Below are positions 1 through 8,032 of a DNA stretch of 16,445 nucleotides, one piece after another. This stretch comes from an uncultured Porphyromonadaceae bacterium. GTDB lineage: Bacteria > Bacteroidota > Bacteroidia > Bacteroidales > Muribaculaceae. The notes beneath the pieces were generated by a model, which was not told the origin of the DNA, searched no databases, and worked only from the letters and a program-made list of their open reading frames with translations. The stretch spans positions 1-16,445 of the forward strand of contig URQP01000059.1 in NCBI GenBank assembly GCA_900550025.1, in the 5' to 3' direction. The translations under genes and the position numbers were made by a program. Numbering within the stretch: position 1 is the first letter of the stretch; every line of letters begins with the position of its first letter.

Positions 1-1662
1 GCGACGGGTCGTTTTGTTGAAGGTCAATTTGAGGGCGCGGCATTTCTCGCTGAGAAGTTGGCCGGCGGCAACTTTCGATGCGTCAAATTGGTTTTCACCG
101 TAGCTCGACGCAAGCAGCACGTTGTCGGCAGAAAGCGCGATGTCGGAAATCTTAAGGTCGCGGTTCTCGTCGAGAGTGGTGCCGTTGGTGCTGATGTTTG
201 TGACAGTGTTGTCGGCAAGGTTCACCATATAGATATACGGCTCGTTGCTTTCGTCCAAAGCAAGCACGTACATATTGCCGTTGCGCACGATTTGGCGGCG
301 CACTGTCTTGCCTGCGAGCTGCTCTTCGAGCGGATTGGCTTCTGTTACTTCTTGCTCTACATTGTATTCGCCTGCCACGCTGAATGCCTTGTTGCCTTCA
401 ACTGCGTCAGGGTAGTTCACATAGACTATTGCCGGCGGTTCGTAGCCTTCAGCCTCGAGCATCGGGTTGATATACGTGGTTTCGTTGGCAGTGACAGTCA
501 CGGGTTGAAGATATTCCTCGAACGCTTCTTTGTAGCCTTCGGCTTCGTATGAGAGCGTGTATTCGCCCGGCTCAAGATATGTGAACAAGAAAGCGCCGTT
601 GTATTCATTGTCGGTAGTATAGGTGTCAACTACCTCGCCGTCTTTCATCAATGTCACTTTCACGCCGTTCAGAGGCTTGTAAACATCGTCGGTGCGCGCC
701 ATAGCGTGATACAAAGGGTCGGAGAACTTCTCGTGCAAGTCGCGTACGATGCCGTAGATTTCACCGGTCGTCTCTTTCTGCCATCCCATATAGTCAACGA
801 GTCCGCGTGCATAGAGGTGTCCCTCGTGATAGCATACATCATCGTTCATCGCACGTTGGCGTGCAGGCTGGTAAGTATGGAAATAGCCTTCAACGAGGAA
901 TCCGGGAACACCATGCTTCAGTACTCCGAGCCATCCGAAATACTGTTTGCCGTTGTTTTCTGTATAATCTCCTCCTCCATAGAAATCACAGTCGCCGCGT
1001 ACGTTCATGCTTGTCGCTGAGTAATATGACCAGCACTTGTGAGCGTCGCTGAAAGTGTATGGCCACATATGTTCCGCAAGCTCGCGGCTTCCGGGTACGG
1101 ACTCGCGCTCATCATCATAGCCTCTGTAAAGGAAGAGCGGATAGTTCACTCCGTCGCCATCGACATTGGCATTTGAGTGTATTGAGATGAAGATGTCGAA
1201 ATCGTTGGCCTCGACTTCCTCCCGTATTTCCGAGAGCGGACGGTTGTAGGCGTTTTCTTCATCATCTGCTTCCCCTGTATAAGGATATGGTCCAGCTTTG
1301 ACGTGCGACATCACTATATTCTGGCTCAAATCCAGAGCCGCGCCTATGCGTGCGGGGTTGTCGCCTGTCTGGTTCTTGGTGCGGTCGAAAGGTACGCCTG
1401 CCTCGACTAATCTGTCCAATAGGCTATAACCTTTCAGAAGGTTGGTGTTTGACTCGAAGAATCCTGTCGTGTCAACATCTGCAGCGTTGTATTCATCTCT
1501 GCCTATTGTCTGCATCGGGCGGTTGTTAGGCCCCCAGCTGCCGTGTCCCGGATTGATGTAAATCCTGACTTGGTCGGCAGGCTTTTGCAATGTGTTCTGT
1601 GCGAATATGCTTCCGCATCCCAATGCTATTAAGGCGGAAGCTATGAGTAGTTTGCTTTTCAT
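1..1662 (-). CDS. N-acetylmuramoyl-L-alanine amidase (Amidase_3) with C-terminal extension, 3' end cut by the window edge
   Basis: An open frame of 554 codons starts at the ATG at 1662 and has no stop before the left edge. A signal peptide occupies residues 1-21 (hydrophobic core, then IFAQ). The Amidase_3 fold covers about residues 33-290. Its zinc ligands are visible: H40 in NPGHG, E70 in FFESN and H162 in SIHSNA. The catalytic Glu is probably E258 in LVEGYFH. The family cleaves the bond between MurNAc and the stem peptide of peptidoglycan, in the periplasm or at the surface. After the catalytic domain comes a carboxypeptidase-regulatory-like beta domain (about 300-400, PLNGVKVTL...GAFLFTYLEPGEYTLSYEAEGY). 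Beyond residue 430 a stretch resembles a beta-propeller (DNTVTNIST, ISDIALSADNVLLAS). The gene lies three bases after the stop of the upstream propeller gene, so the two are surely co-transcribed. The C-terminus, and therefore any sorting tail, is outside the window. Confidence 0.88.
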   Translation of the reverse strand, partial: MKSKLLIASALIALGCGSIFAQNTLQKPADQVRIYINPGHGSWGPNNRPMQTIGRDEYNAADVDTTGFFESNTNLLKGYSLLDRLVEAGVPFDRTKNQTGDNPARIGAALDLSQNIVMSHVKAGPYPYTGEADDEENAYNRPLSEIREEVEANDFDIFISIHSNANVDGDGVNYPLFLYRGYDDERESVPGSRELAEHMWPYTFSDAHKCWSYYSATSMNVRGDCDFYGGGDYTENNGKQYFGWLGVLKHGVPGFLVEGYFHTYQPARQRAMNDDVCYHEGHLYARGLVDYMGWQKETTGEIYGIVRDLHEKFSDPLYHAMARTDDVYKPLNGVKVTLMKDGEVVDTYTTDNEYNGAFLFTYLEPGEYTLSYEAEGYKEAFEEYLQPVTVTANETTYINPMLEAEGYEPPAIVYVNYPDAVEGNKAFSVAGEYNVEQEVTEANPLEEQLAGKTVRRQIVRNGNMYVLALDESNEPYIYMVNLADNTVTNISTNGTTLDENRDLKISDIALSADNVLLASSYGENQFDASKVAAGQLLSEKCRALKLTFNKTTRR

Positions 1663-1665
1663 ATG

Positions 1666-2514
1666 CTATTTGGTTTTTACATTAATAATGTAAGCCTCGC
1701 CTTGCGGGGTTGTGAAAGCAATCTTGCCGCCATCTTTGGTAGCGGTAGGATACATGGCGATTTTGTCGCTTCCTGTCAGCACTTGCTTTTCTGAGCCGTC
1801 GGCTGCATAAGCCACGATTGAGGAAGAAGTGACGAATTCGCCGTTGTCCTTGTCGTTCATACCGACAACGATTTCATTGTTGTACCATTTCGGGGCGCGG
1901 ATATTGCCTACGAATTGCACGTCGGTACCGTCGATGTTGCAGGTGTATGCGCCTTTGGTCGCAAGATAATAAACCACCTTGGTGCCATCAGGAGAAACAG
2001 AAGGCCAAAGATAGCTTTGTCCGGACTGTCCGTTAGGAGATAGAATCTCAGTCTTGCCGTTGCGGGTAATCATCAGCTGTCCGTATTTGATTGATACCTC
2101 GGGGCGGGTGCCGGTTTGTACGGCTTTCATCTCGCGTGTCGGTTGTACCAATGTTTTTACCTCTCCTGTAGTGAGGTTCACGGATTTCAGCGCTGTCTTT
2201 TTCAGACGGTCTTTCCCGAATTGGTTTTCACGGAAAAATACGGTGTTGCCATCATCGCTGATTTTTGCGTTGTAATTGGAGCCGAGGGCTTTGGTTACAC
2301 TTTTGATTTCGCCTGTGCGGAAATCAAATTTTTGAAGTCCTTGCTTCTTCTGGTCGGATAGCAACATATAGTCGCCTTTCGGACTCAATGTCACGATGTC
2401 GGCAACTGTGCCTTCCGGAAGGTTGACTTTCTCTGTGGAGGTCACATCCAGAAGCTGTGCAAATCCAATCGTACTGCTACAAAGGAGCATCACTGAAAAA
2501 ATGATTTTTTTCAT
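1666..2514 (-). CDS. secreted TolB/WD40-like beta-propeller protein
   Basis: This is a 282-aa protein with a clear signal peptide (MKKIIFSVMLLCSSTIGFAQ, cut near residue 19-20). The mature part is built of PD40/TolB-like blades: repeats such as LSPKGDYMLLS, ISDDGNTVFF, VSPDGTKVVYYL and ATKDGGKIAFTT. Such propellers usually bind proteins or glycans and carry no catalytic residues, and none is visible here. It is the first gene of a unit whose second gene is the peptidoglycan amidase, with only three bases between stop and next start. That suggests a periplasmic partner or accessory of the amidase, which is inference from position. The amidase itself seems to carry propeller-like repeats in its C-terminal part. 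A Bacteroidetes promoter lies about 45-75 bases upstream. Confidence 0.8.
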   Translation of the reverse strand: MKKIIFSVMLLCSSTIGFAQLLDVTSTEKVNLPEGTVADIVTLSPKGDYMLLSDQKKQGLQKFDFRTGEIKSVTKALGSNYNAKISDDGNTVFFRENQFGKDRLKKTALKSVNLTTGEVKTLVQPTREMKAVQTGTRPEVSIKYGQLMITRNGKTEILSPNGQSGQSYLWPSVSPDGTKVVYYLATKGAYTCNIDGTDVQFVGNIRAPKWYNNEIVVGMNDKDNGEFVTSSSIVAYAADGSEKQVLTGSDKIAMYPTATKDGGKIAFTTPQGEAYIINVKTK

Positions 2515-2560
2515 AGAGATTGTGATTTTAGTTAGTAAATGTTAGGTTTTTAATTCATTT

Positions 2561-2590
2561 CAAATTTAAGATTTGAATTTTATATTCAAA
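2561..2590 (-). promoter_or_regulatory. Bacteroidetes-type promoter for the propeller-amidase unit
   Basis: Read on the minus strand, TTTG (2590-2587) is followed after 18 bases by TAAATTTG (2568-2561). This fits the known Bacteroides -33/-7 consensus TTTG ... TAnnTTTG. Transcription would start near 2554, leaving a 5' leader of about 40 bases before the ATG at 2514. The surroundings are very A+T rich. Confidence 0.65.
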
Positions 2591-2655
2591 AACACTTTTT
2601 TTATTTTTATACGTTTTTAACCTATATAAACTGCCACTTATGCTATACAACATAA

Positions 2656-2697
2656 TAAAGCGGGAGAGGGCAATAAGATTTGGCCTCTCCCGCTTAT
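2656..2697 (-). terminator. intrinsic terminator after the TlpA-type gene
   Basis: A perfect 12-bp stem (2658-2669 with 2684-2695, core AAGCGGGAGAGG) encloses a 14-base loop. On the minus strand it lies 18 bases after the stop of the 2714-3796 gene and is followed by a T-rich run (TTTATTATGTTGT). It closes the SDR-tricorn-TlpA unit. Confidence 0.8.
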
Positions 2698-2713
2698 TAC
2701 TAAATAGATATTT

Positions 2714-3796
2714 TTACCGCTTTTCCATTAAATCGTCCACAGCTTTTTGCAATTCCTCGCCGGTAAGTCCACGGAACGCTATAGTGCCGTCGGGGGCGAA
2801 CATTATGATGTGCGGGATTCCCATAATTCCGTAAAGGTCGGTAGGAATGCGCTGAGCGTTGTCGATAATGGTCCATGGCAGTTGTTGCGTCTCGACCGCC
2901 TTGCGGGTGTCGTCGGGCACGTCCCATACGGCCACACCGACAATTTGCAATCCCTTGCCGTTGTATTTTCCGTATATTTCTTTCAATCCCGGCATCTCGC
3001 GCATACACGGACCGCACCAGCTTGCCCAGAAATCGACTAATACGTAGTCGTCTTTTCCTACATAGTCTGATAATTTAACGGTCTTGCCGTCGGATGTCGT
3101 CACCGTGAAGTCGGTGAACATTTTTCCCGGCGCGGTCTTGTCTAATTTGTAGGCGGCATCGACAAAGCGTTGCACGCGCACTGAATTGCGGAACCAGTCA
3201 GGAGTGCCGTCAAGCGCTGCTTCAAGCTGCGCCTTGTCGAGTCCGTAGGCATAATCAAGGAATGCAAGCAGACCGAAAGCATTGTCTTTGTTCGCTTCGA
3301 ATGCATTTTTGTTCATTGCCGTGAGTATGCTGTCAGTAGCTGAAGTGAGGCTGTCCAACGCGTTTTGTATCTCGGCTTCGGTTTTGCCTGATTTTTTTAG
3401 ATGCTCTACAGTTGAATAATAATTTTGAATGATGCTGTCTCCGGCTTCGTTCAGGGCATAATTTTTGTCGTTGAGCGGTGTGCCTTTTGCTGTGCGCGTA
3501 TTCAAGTCGATGGTGATTTCTCCCGGTTCGAGCAGAAATACGGCCAGACGTTTGCCGTGGTTGGTCAACGCCACTATTCGTCCTTTGTCAGCATTTCCTT
3601 CAAACACGAGAGTGCTATCGGCAACTACTATGCTGTCAAGATGTTCGTCGGTGTCGTAGTCTATTAATAATAAGGTGTCACCTTGTGAAAAAGCATCTTG
3701 CGATGTGGCGGTGATTTTGTATCCGGAACCGTTACCAGAACAGCCTGCAAATATGCCTACGGCCGCTAATGCGGTAAATAAAATAGTAGTTTTCAT
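2714..3796 (-). CDS. TlpA/ResA-type thiol-disulfide oxidoreductase lipoprotein with N-terminal DUF4369-like domain
   Basis: This 360-aa protein has a lipoprotein signal (lipobox IFAGC, Cys19), so it is probably anchored in a membrane facing the periplasm. Residues about 27-110 match the DUF4369 pattern (DTLLLIDYD, VFEGNADKGRIVALTNHGKRLAVFLLEPGEITID). A helical linker spans about 115-215. Residues 223-358 form a thioredoxin fold with WASWCGPC (redox Cys261 and Cys264) and the cis-proline in MGIPHI (Pro328). Family members reduce or exchange disulfides in exported proteins. It starts four bases after the stop of the tricorn-like gene, so it is the last gene of a three-gene unit and is followed by a strong terminator. 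The link to the protease is unknown; shared envelope protein quality control is a reasonable guess. Confidence 0.92.
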   Translation of the reverse strand: MKTTILFTALAAVGIFAGCSGNGSGYKITATSQDAFSQGDTLLLIDYDTDEHLDSIVVADSTLVFEGNADKGRIVALTNHGKRLAVFLLEPGEITIDLNTRTAKGTPLNDKNYALNEAGDSIIQNYYSTVEHLKKSGKTEAEIQNALDSLTSATDSILTAMNKNAFEANKDNAFGLLAFLDYAYGLDKAQLEAALDGTPDWFRNSVRVQRFVDAAYKLDKTAPGKMFTDFTVTTSDGKTVKLSDYVGKDDYVLVDFWASWCGPCMREMPGLKEIYGKYNGKGLQIVGVAVWDVPDDTRKAVETQQLPWTIIDNAQRIPTDLYGIMGIPHIIMFAPDGTIAFRGLTGEELQKAVDDLMEKR

Positions 3797-3800
3797 TTTG

Positions 3801-6800
3801 TTATCTGTTTTGATTGTCTATTTCTTTTAATAATTCTTCAACAGCGGTTTTCAATTGGGTGTCTTCGCCTTGTACTATTGTTTCCGGGGCGTTAAGCACG
3901 AGAATGTCTGGGTCGAGTTGGGTATTCTCGAGATAGTTCCCTTCTGCAGTGCGGTAGCCGATTATAGGAGTGCCGAATATTAAAGAAGGGTCTTGAAGAC
4001 GTTCCCACGACACGCTCGTCATTGTTCCCGGAACGGGTGCGCCTACTAACTTGCCCATGCGCTTGAAGCGGTACACCCATGGCGTGCCGTGGGCGTTGGA
4101 ATAGTTGGATTCGCATTGCAGCATTATCGTAGGCTTGTTCCAGCGGAAGCTCGGCATGTCGCCTGTAGGCCGTCCGCGGAATACTTGGGTGAGGTATTTT
4201 TCGCCGCTGAATAGCATCTCAAGGTTTTCATGCAGGCGGCCGCCTCCGTTGAAGCGCGTGTCGATTACTATGCCGTCGCATTTGTTGTATTTGCCGAATA
4301 TCTCGGAATAGATAGTGCGGAAACTGCTGTCGTCCATCGACTCGATATGTACGTAGCCGAGTCGTCCGCCTGACCATTTTTCAACGTCGGCTTCACGTTG
4401 TTTCACCCAACGGCGATAGAGCAGTTCGCTTATGACACCCTTGCTTACCGGTTTTACCACCTCATCCCATCGTTCTCCAGTTGCGGGGTCTTGGAATGAA
4501 ACAAGTGTCTTTTTTCCGCTTAATCCGTTTAGCAGAGAATAGTAGTCGGTTGTATTAGTTATTTCTTTTCCATTGATTTTCTCTATGATAGTCCCGGCTT
4601 TTACTTTCGTAGAACTGCGGTCGAACGGTCCTTTTTCGATTATGTCATCCACTCTCATGCCGTTGCCGGTGTATTCCATATCGAACAGCAAGCCGAGGTC
4701 GGCAGTGCTGTCGCCTTTTCCGCTGTGGTAATAGCGTCCGCCGGTATGCGATACATTCAGTTCGCCGAGCATTTCGCTCAACAGTGTCGCGAAGTCGTAG
4801 TTGTTGTTGATGTGCGGCAGGAATTTGCGGTAGGTGGCCGTCACTTTTTCCCAATTAACCCCTTGCATATCGGTGCGGAAGAAATGCCGGGCTTCCTGAC
4901 GGCATACGTGGTCGAACATATATTCACGCTCTTTGGCAAGGTCGAATTTCATTTTTGCGGAGAATGAGATGTTGTCGAGCTTTTCGCCTGTTACGCCCAT
5001 TTTCTTCATCGTGCTTCCAAGTATGAACAGGTTGTCGCCTTCCTTGTCCAATTGCAGGTTAGCCCATGATGTGTCAAGGCTTTTGAGCAGCGATATGTCT
5101 TTTCCGCGTAGGTCGATTTTCCACAAGTCATAGCCTTTTTCAACAGACGACAGATAGAATAATTTCTCGCCGTCTTTCGATACGATTGCGTCGCAGATGT
5201 CGGAAGAGTTAGGAGTAAGGCGGACAATGCGGTCGTCGATACCGTCAAATTCCACTACAATATCTTTGTTTTCTTCCTCTTCATCGGTTTTTCCGGAGTC
5301 TTTTTCCTCGCTGTTTTCATCGTTTTTGGCTTTTGCCTGTTCTTCTTCAAGTTCTTTCAGCAGTTCGTAGTCCTCCTTGTTCAAGCGGAATTTATCGTAT
5401 GAGTCTTTGTTAAGGAACACGAGCATCGCGTCGTTGAGCGAACCCCACGAGCCGTGACTGCGCATTCCGTAGCGGTCGCTGAGGAACAGGATGGCGTTGC
5501 CGTCGAGCACGAAGCGTGGCATCATACTGAAATATCCGCTGTTTGTCAGGTTGAAAGGCGCTTCAGAACCGTCGGATTTTACTATGGCAATGTCGGTGTA
5601 TGGCGCGCGCCCGTTGCCGATTATTTCGAGAGTGAACCATTTTCCGTCGGGCGACCACTCATAGTTGAATTCGTCGTAATACCAGTTGGAGCCGTCTGTC
5701 ACCTGTGTTATTTTTTTTGAATCGAGATCCATCACCATCAGCTTAGTCTCGTTTTCCACAAAGGCTATTTGTTTGCCGTCGGGAGAGAATTTAGGCTGTG
5801 CGCGGTCTGTTTTGTCGTCAGGTGTCAAGCGTTCTTCTTCGATGATGGTGGCATTCGGGAAATTAAGGTCGTCTTCACGCGATATTTTTGCACGGTAGAT
5901 TCCCCATACTCCGTTTCTTTCGGCTGCGTATGCCACTGACCGGTTGTCGGGAGCGAAATCCACGTCGGCCTCACCTGTCTCTGTCTCGGTGATACGTTTT
6001 GTCGTGCCGTATTCTACCGATGTCACGAACACTTCGCCGCGGACGATGAAAGCCACTTGTTTGCCGTCAGGCGAGACGCTTGCGGAAGTGGCGCCACGTG
6101 AAAAACTGAGGTCGGCAATCTCGTTGTCGTCGTCGCGTGTTATGCTGATGTTCACCAATTCCGGTTTGCCGCCTTTGCTTTGCGTGTATATGGCTCCGTC
6201 GTAGGTATAGCACAATGTGCCGTCATTGGTTACGGAGAGGAATCTTACAGGATTGTCCTTGAATGATGTTATGGCCGTAGTTTGTGCCGGCGAGTTGAGT
6301 GGCATGGAATATACGTTCATCGAGCCGCCGTTGCGCTCGCTGAGGAAATATACCGTGTTGCCGTCAGGCGAAAACACCGGGTTGCGGTCTTCGCCGGCGC
6401 GGTCTGTAAGGTTGGTATGTTTACCTGTCGTTGTGTCGTATAGCCATATGTCGCGGGTTATCGACGAAGTGTGGTGTTTGCGCCATTTGTCTTCGAATCC
6501 TTTTTGATCCTGATAAAGCATCATGTTGCCGCTTTTGTCGAAATTGACCATTTCAGCCGGTGTGCCGAGCACTTGCTCCGTACGGCCTCCGGTTACCGGC
6601 ACTTTATATAGCTCGCTCATTGACGAGGTCGGGAACATTGCGCTTGTTGCCGGGTCTTGTATCGAGGCGGAAAACATCACATATTTTCCGTCAGCGGTGA
6701 ATGTCCAAGGCGTTTCTGATGTGGAGTTGTAGGTAAGCCTTGTGGCCGGACCTCCGCCGGCCGGCATTATGAATATGTCGGCATTTCCGTGACGGTCGCT

Positions 6801-7040
6801 GGCGAAAGCTATCTGCCGTCCGTCGGGCGACCATACTGGTGACGATTCGTAGGAATCTTGTGTGGTTAGCTGCACAGCGTTGCCTCCATTTGCGGATACT
6901 TTGTAGATGTCGCCTTTGTAGGTGAACACGATTTCTTTACCGTCAGGCGAGATGTTGGCATCGCGCATCCACAGGGGGGTAGTCGCTGTTGCCGATAGGG
7001 ATGATGCCCCTAACAGTGTGATAAGAACTAAATTTCTCAT
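3801..7040 (-). CDS. tricorn-like S41 serine protease with N-terminal beta-propellers and PDZ domain
   Basis: This is a 1079-aa secreted protein; a signal peptide covers residues 1 to about 19. Residues about 25-530 hold PD40/WD40-like propeller blades with many SPDGK repeats. A low-complexity acidic/lysine linker lies at about 563-597. A tricorn core follows, with a PDZ domain near 782-850 and an S41 fold near 890-1060. The catalytic set can be placed: Ser764-His765 (NVSHTGG), nucleophile Ser981 (NYSNAHG) and Glu1038 (YLENTQLDPD). Spacings of 216 and 57 residues are close to Thermoplasma tricorn (H746, S965, E1023), so the enzyme looks active. Tricorn degrades peptides and unfolded proteins; with a signal peptide this one probably does so in the periplasm. 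The gene lies between the SDR (17-base gap) and the TlpA-type lipoprotein (4-base gap). Confidence 0.93.
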   Translation of the reverse strand: MRNLVLITLLGASSLSATATTPLWMRDANISPDGKEIVFTYKGDIYKVSANGGNAVQLTTQDSYESSPVWSPDGRQIAFASDRHGNADIFIMPAGGGPATRLTYNSTSETPWTFTADGKYVMFSASIQDPATSAMFPTSSMSELYKVPVTGGRTEQVLGTPAEMVNFDKSGNMMLYQDQKGFEDKWRKHHTSSITRDIWLYDTTTGKHTNLTDRAGEDRNPVFSPDGNTVYFLSERNGGSMNVYSMPLNSPAQTTAITSFKDNPVRFLSVTNDGTLCYTYDGAIYTQSKGGKPELVNISITRDDDNEIADLSFSRGATSASVSPDGKQVAFIVRGEVFVTSVEYGTTKRITETETGEADVDFAPDNRSVAYAAERNGVWGIYRAKISREDDLNFPNATIIEEERLTPDDKTDRAQPKFSPDGKQIAFVENETKLMVMDLDSKKITQVTDGSNWYYDEFNYEWSPDGKWFTLEIIGNGRAPYTDIAIVKSDGSEAPFNLTNSGYFSMMPRFVLDGNAILFLSDRYGMRSHGSWGSLNDAMLVFLNKDSYDKFRLNKEDYELLKELEEEQAKAKNDENSEEKDSGKTDEEEENKDIVVEFDGIDDRIVRLTPNSSDICDAIVSKDGEKLFYLSSVEKGYDLWKIDLRGKDISLLKSLDTSWANLQLDKEGDNLFILGSTMKKMGVTGEKLDNISFSAKMKFDLAKEREYMFDHVCRQEARHFFRTDMQGVNWEKVTATYRKFLPHINNNYDFATLLSEMLGELNVSHTGGRYYHSGKGDSTADLGLLFDMEYTGNGMRVDDIIEKGPFDRSSTKVKAGTIIEKINGKEITNTTDYYSLLNGLSGKKTLVSFQDPATGERWDEVVKPVSKGVISELLYRRWVKQREADVEKWSGGRLGYVHIESMDDSSFRTIYSEIFGKYNKCDGIVIDTRFNGGGRLHENLEMLFSGEKYLTQVFRGRPTGDMPSFRWNKPTIMLQCESNYSNAHGTPWVYRFKRMGKLVGAPVPGTMTSVSWERLQDPSLIFGTPIIGYRTAEGNYLENTQLDPDILVLNAPETIVQGEDTQLKTAVEELLKEIDNQNR

Positions 7041-7057
7041 ATATGATTAGATGTTTT

Positions 7058-7790
7058 TTATTGATTTCTTATATTCATCCGTTCCCAGATGCAGTTTGGA
7101 ATGATTCTCCATATTGCCACTATGATTTTGTATTTCCAGTCAATGACTGCCACACGTTTATGCCTTTTAATCGCTTTCACTATCTTTTTTGCCGTGTATT
7201 CGACTGGCATTTTCATTGGGAAACTTCCGGATTTAAGCAAATCGGTATCGACAAATCCGGGACGGATGTCGGTGAATCGTATGTTGTAGCCTTGCATTGC
7301 CGACAGTTGTGCAAGACATTGCATGTAGGTGTTTTGATAGCGTTTCGTTGCAGAGTAGGCGGCAGCTATTCCGAGACCTTTTGTCCCGGCTATAGATGTG
7401 ACGGCTGCTATGTGTCCTCCGCCTTTCCCTTTGAAATAGTTGAAAGCCGCGTCTATCATCCGCGTGAATCCGCCGACATTGGTATTCACCGTGTCTGATT
7501 CTATCTCCGGTTTCAATTCGGGGTTTTGGCTTCCTATCCCGGCGCACGACAGTATCATATCGGCTCCGCCTATTGCTTCGGAAAGTTCTATGAGCTTTTT
7601 TCCGGCATCGCCTGCGGTGATGTCTATTGCCTTATATGAGGCACGTTGCCCGCATTCCTTGCAGAACGACTGCAAACGGTCGGTGCGTCGGCCCTGCCAC
7701 GCCGACCGTTGCCCCTTCTTTCCACAGCATGCGTGCCACTTCAAGGCCAATCCCTGATGTCGCACCTATTATCACTGCCTTATATGCCAT
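7058..7790 (-). pseudogene. short-chain dehydrogenase/reductase (SDR), frameshifted near residue 33
   Basis: The natural start is the ATG at 7790, giving MAYKAVIIGATSGIGLEVAR with the Rossmann motif GATSGIG. The frame continues to GATVGVAG and then loses SDR similarity, reaching a stop at 7632-7634. One frame over, the protein resumes at once with RRTDRLQSFCKECG and runs to the stop at 7058. It includes SCAGIGSQN, VTSIAG with the catalytic Ser, and YSATK with the catalytic Tyr and Lys. The total of 733 bases is 3n+1, so one extra base explains everything; the simplest place is the CCC at 7692-7694 (GGG on the coding strand, where two G would restore the frame). The intact product would be about 243 aa, a normal SDR size. 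Because every motif survives, this is either a recent mutation or a sequencing error. It is the first gene of the SDR-tricorn-TlpA unit. Substrate unknown. Confidence 0.85.
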
Positions 7791-7938
7791 TTTACAAATA
7801 TTGTTGCGCGAATTTTTTATAAAGTTACAATCATATATTTAAAATAGGAACCCATACAGTGTGATTAAATATTTTTAACAGCAATGCGTGTGTTTGGCCG
7901 GATTTTCCCATAGTTTGGATTTAACTATGTTTAACATT

Positions 7939-7954
7939 GTTGCGCGTGCGCAAC
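7939..7954. promoter_or_regulatory. perfect palindrome, candidate operator
   Basis: GTTGCGC-GT-GCGCAAC is a perfect 7-bp inverted repeat with a two-base centre. It sits three bases upstream of the -33 element of the promoter at 7958-7988, in the divergent region between the SDR gene and the 210-aa gene. Its left half with flank (ATTGTTGCGCG) recurs at 7800-7810, ten bases upstream of the SDR start codon. A dimeric regulator reading both genes would fit; no regulator gene is nearby. Confidence 0.4.
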
Positions 7955-7957
7955 ATC

Positions 7958-7988
7958 TTGTAAATCAAAAAGATTATCTATATATTTG
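7958..7988 (+). promoter_or_regulatory. Bacteroidetes-type promoter for the 210-aa gene
   Basis: TTG (7958-7960), a 20-base spacer and TATATTTG (7981-7988) match the Bacteroides -33/-7 pattern. Transcription would begin near 7995, giving a leader of about 38 bases. An AGGAG at 7993-7997 is too far from the ATG at 8033 to be a ribosome binding site. Confidence 0.6.
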
Positions 7989-8032
7989 CGAAAGGAGAAG
8001 TATTCAACAAACACACTAAACACAGAATCTCT

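Noticed and set aside
58..552. 164-codon plus-strand frame
   Set aside because: It is a shadow of the amidase gene, whose minus-strand frame is open for 554 codons with zinc-site motifs.
7043..7498. 151-codon plus-strand frame
   Set aside because: It is antisense to the SDR gene, whose catalytic motifs are clear on the minus strand.
7818..7825. TAACTTTA on the minus strand as a promoter box for the SDR unit
   Set aside because: The last base differs from the consensus and no -33 element stands at the right distance, so the promoter of this unit stays unplaced.
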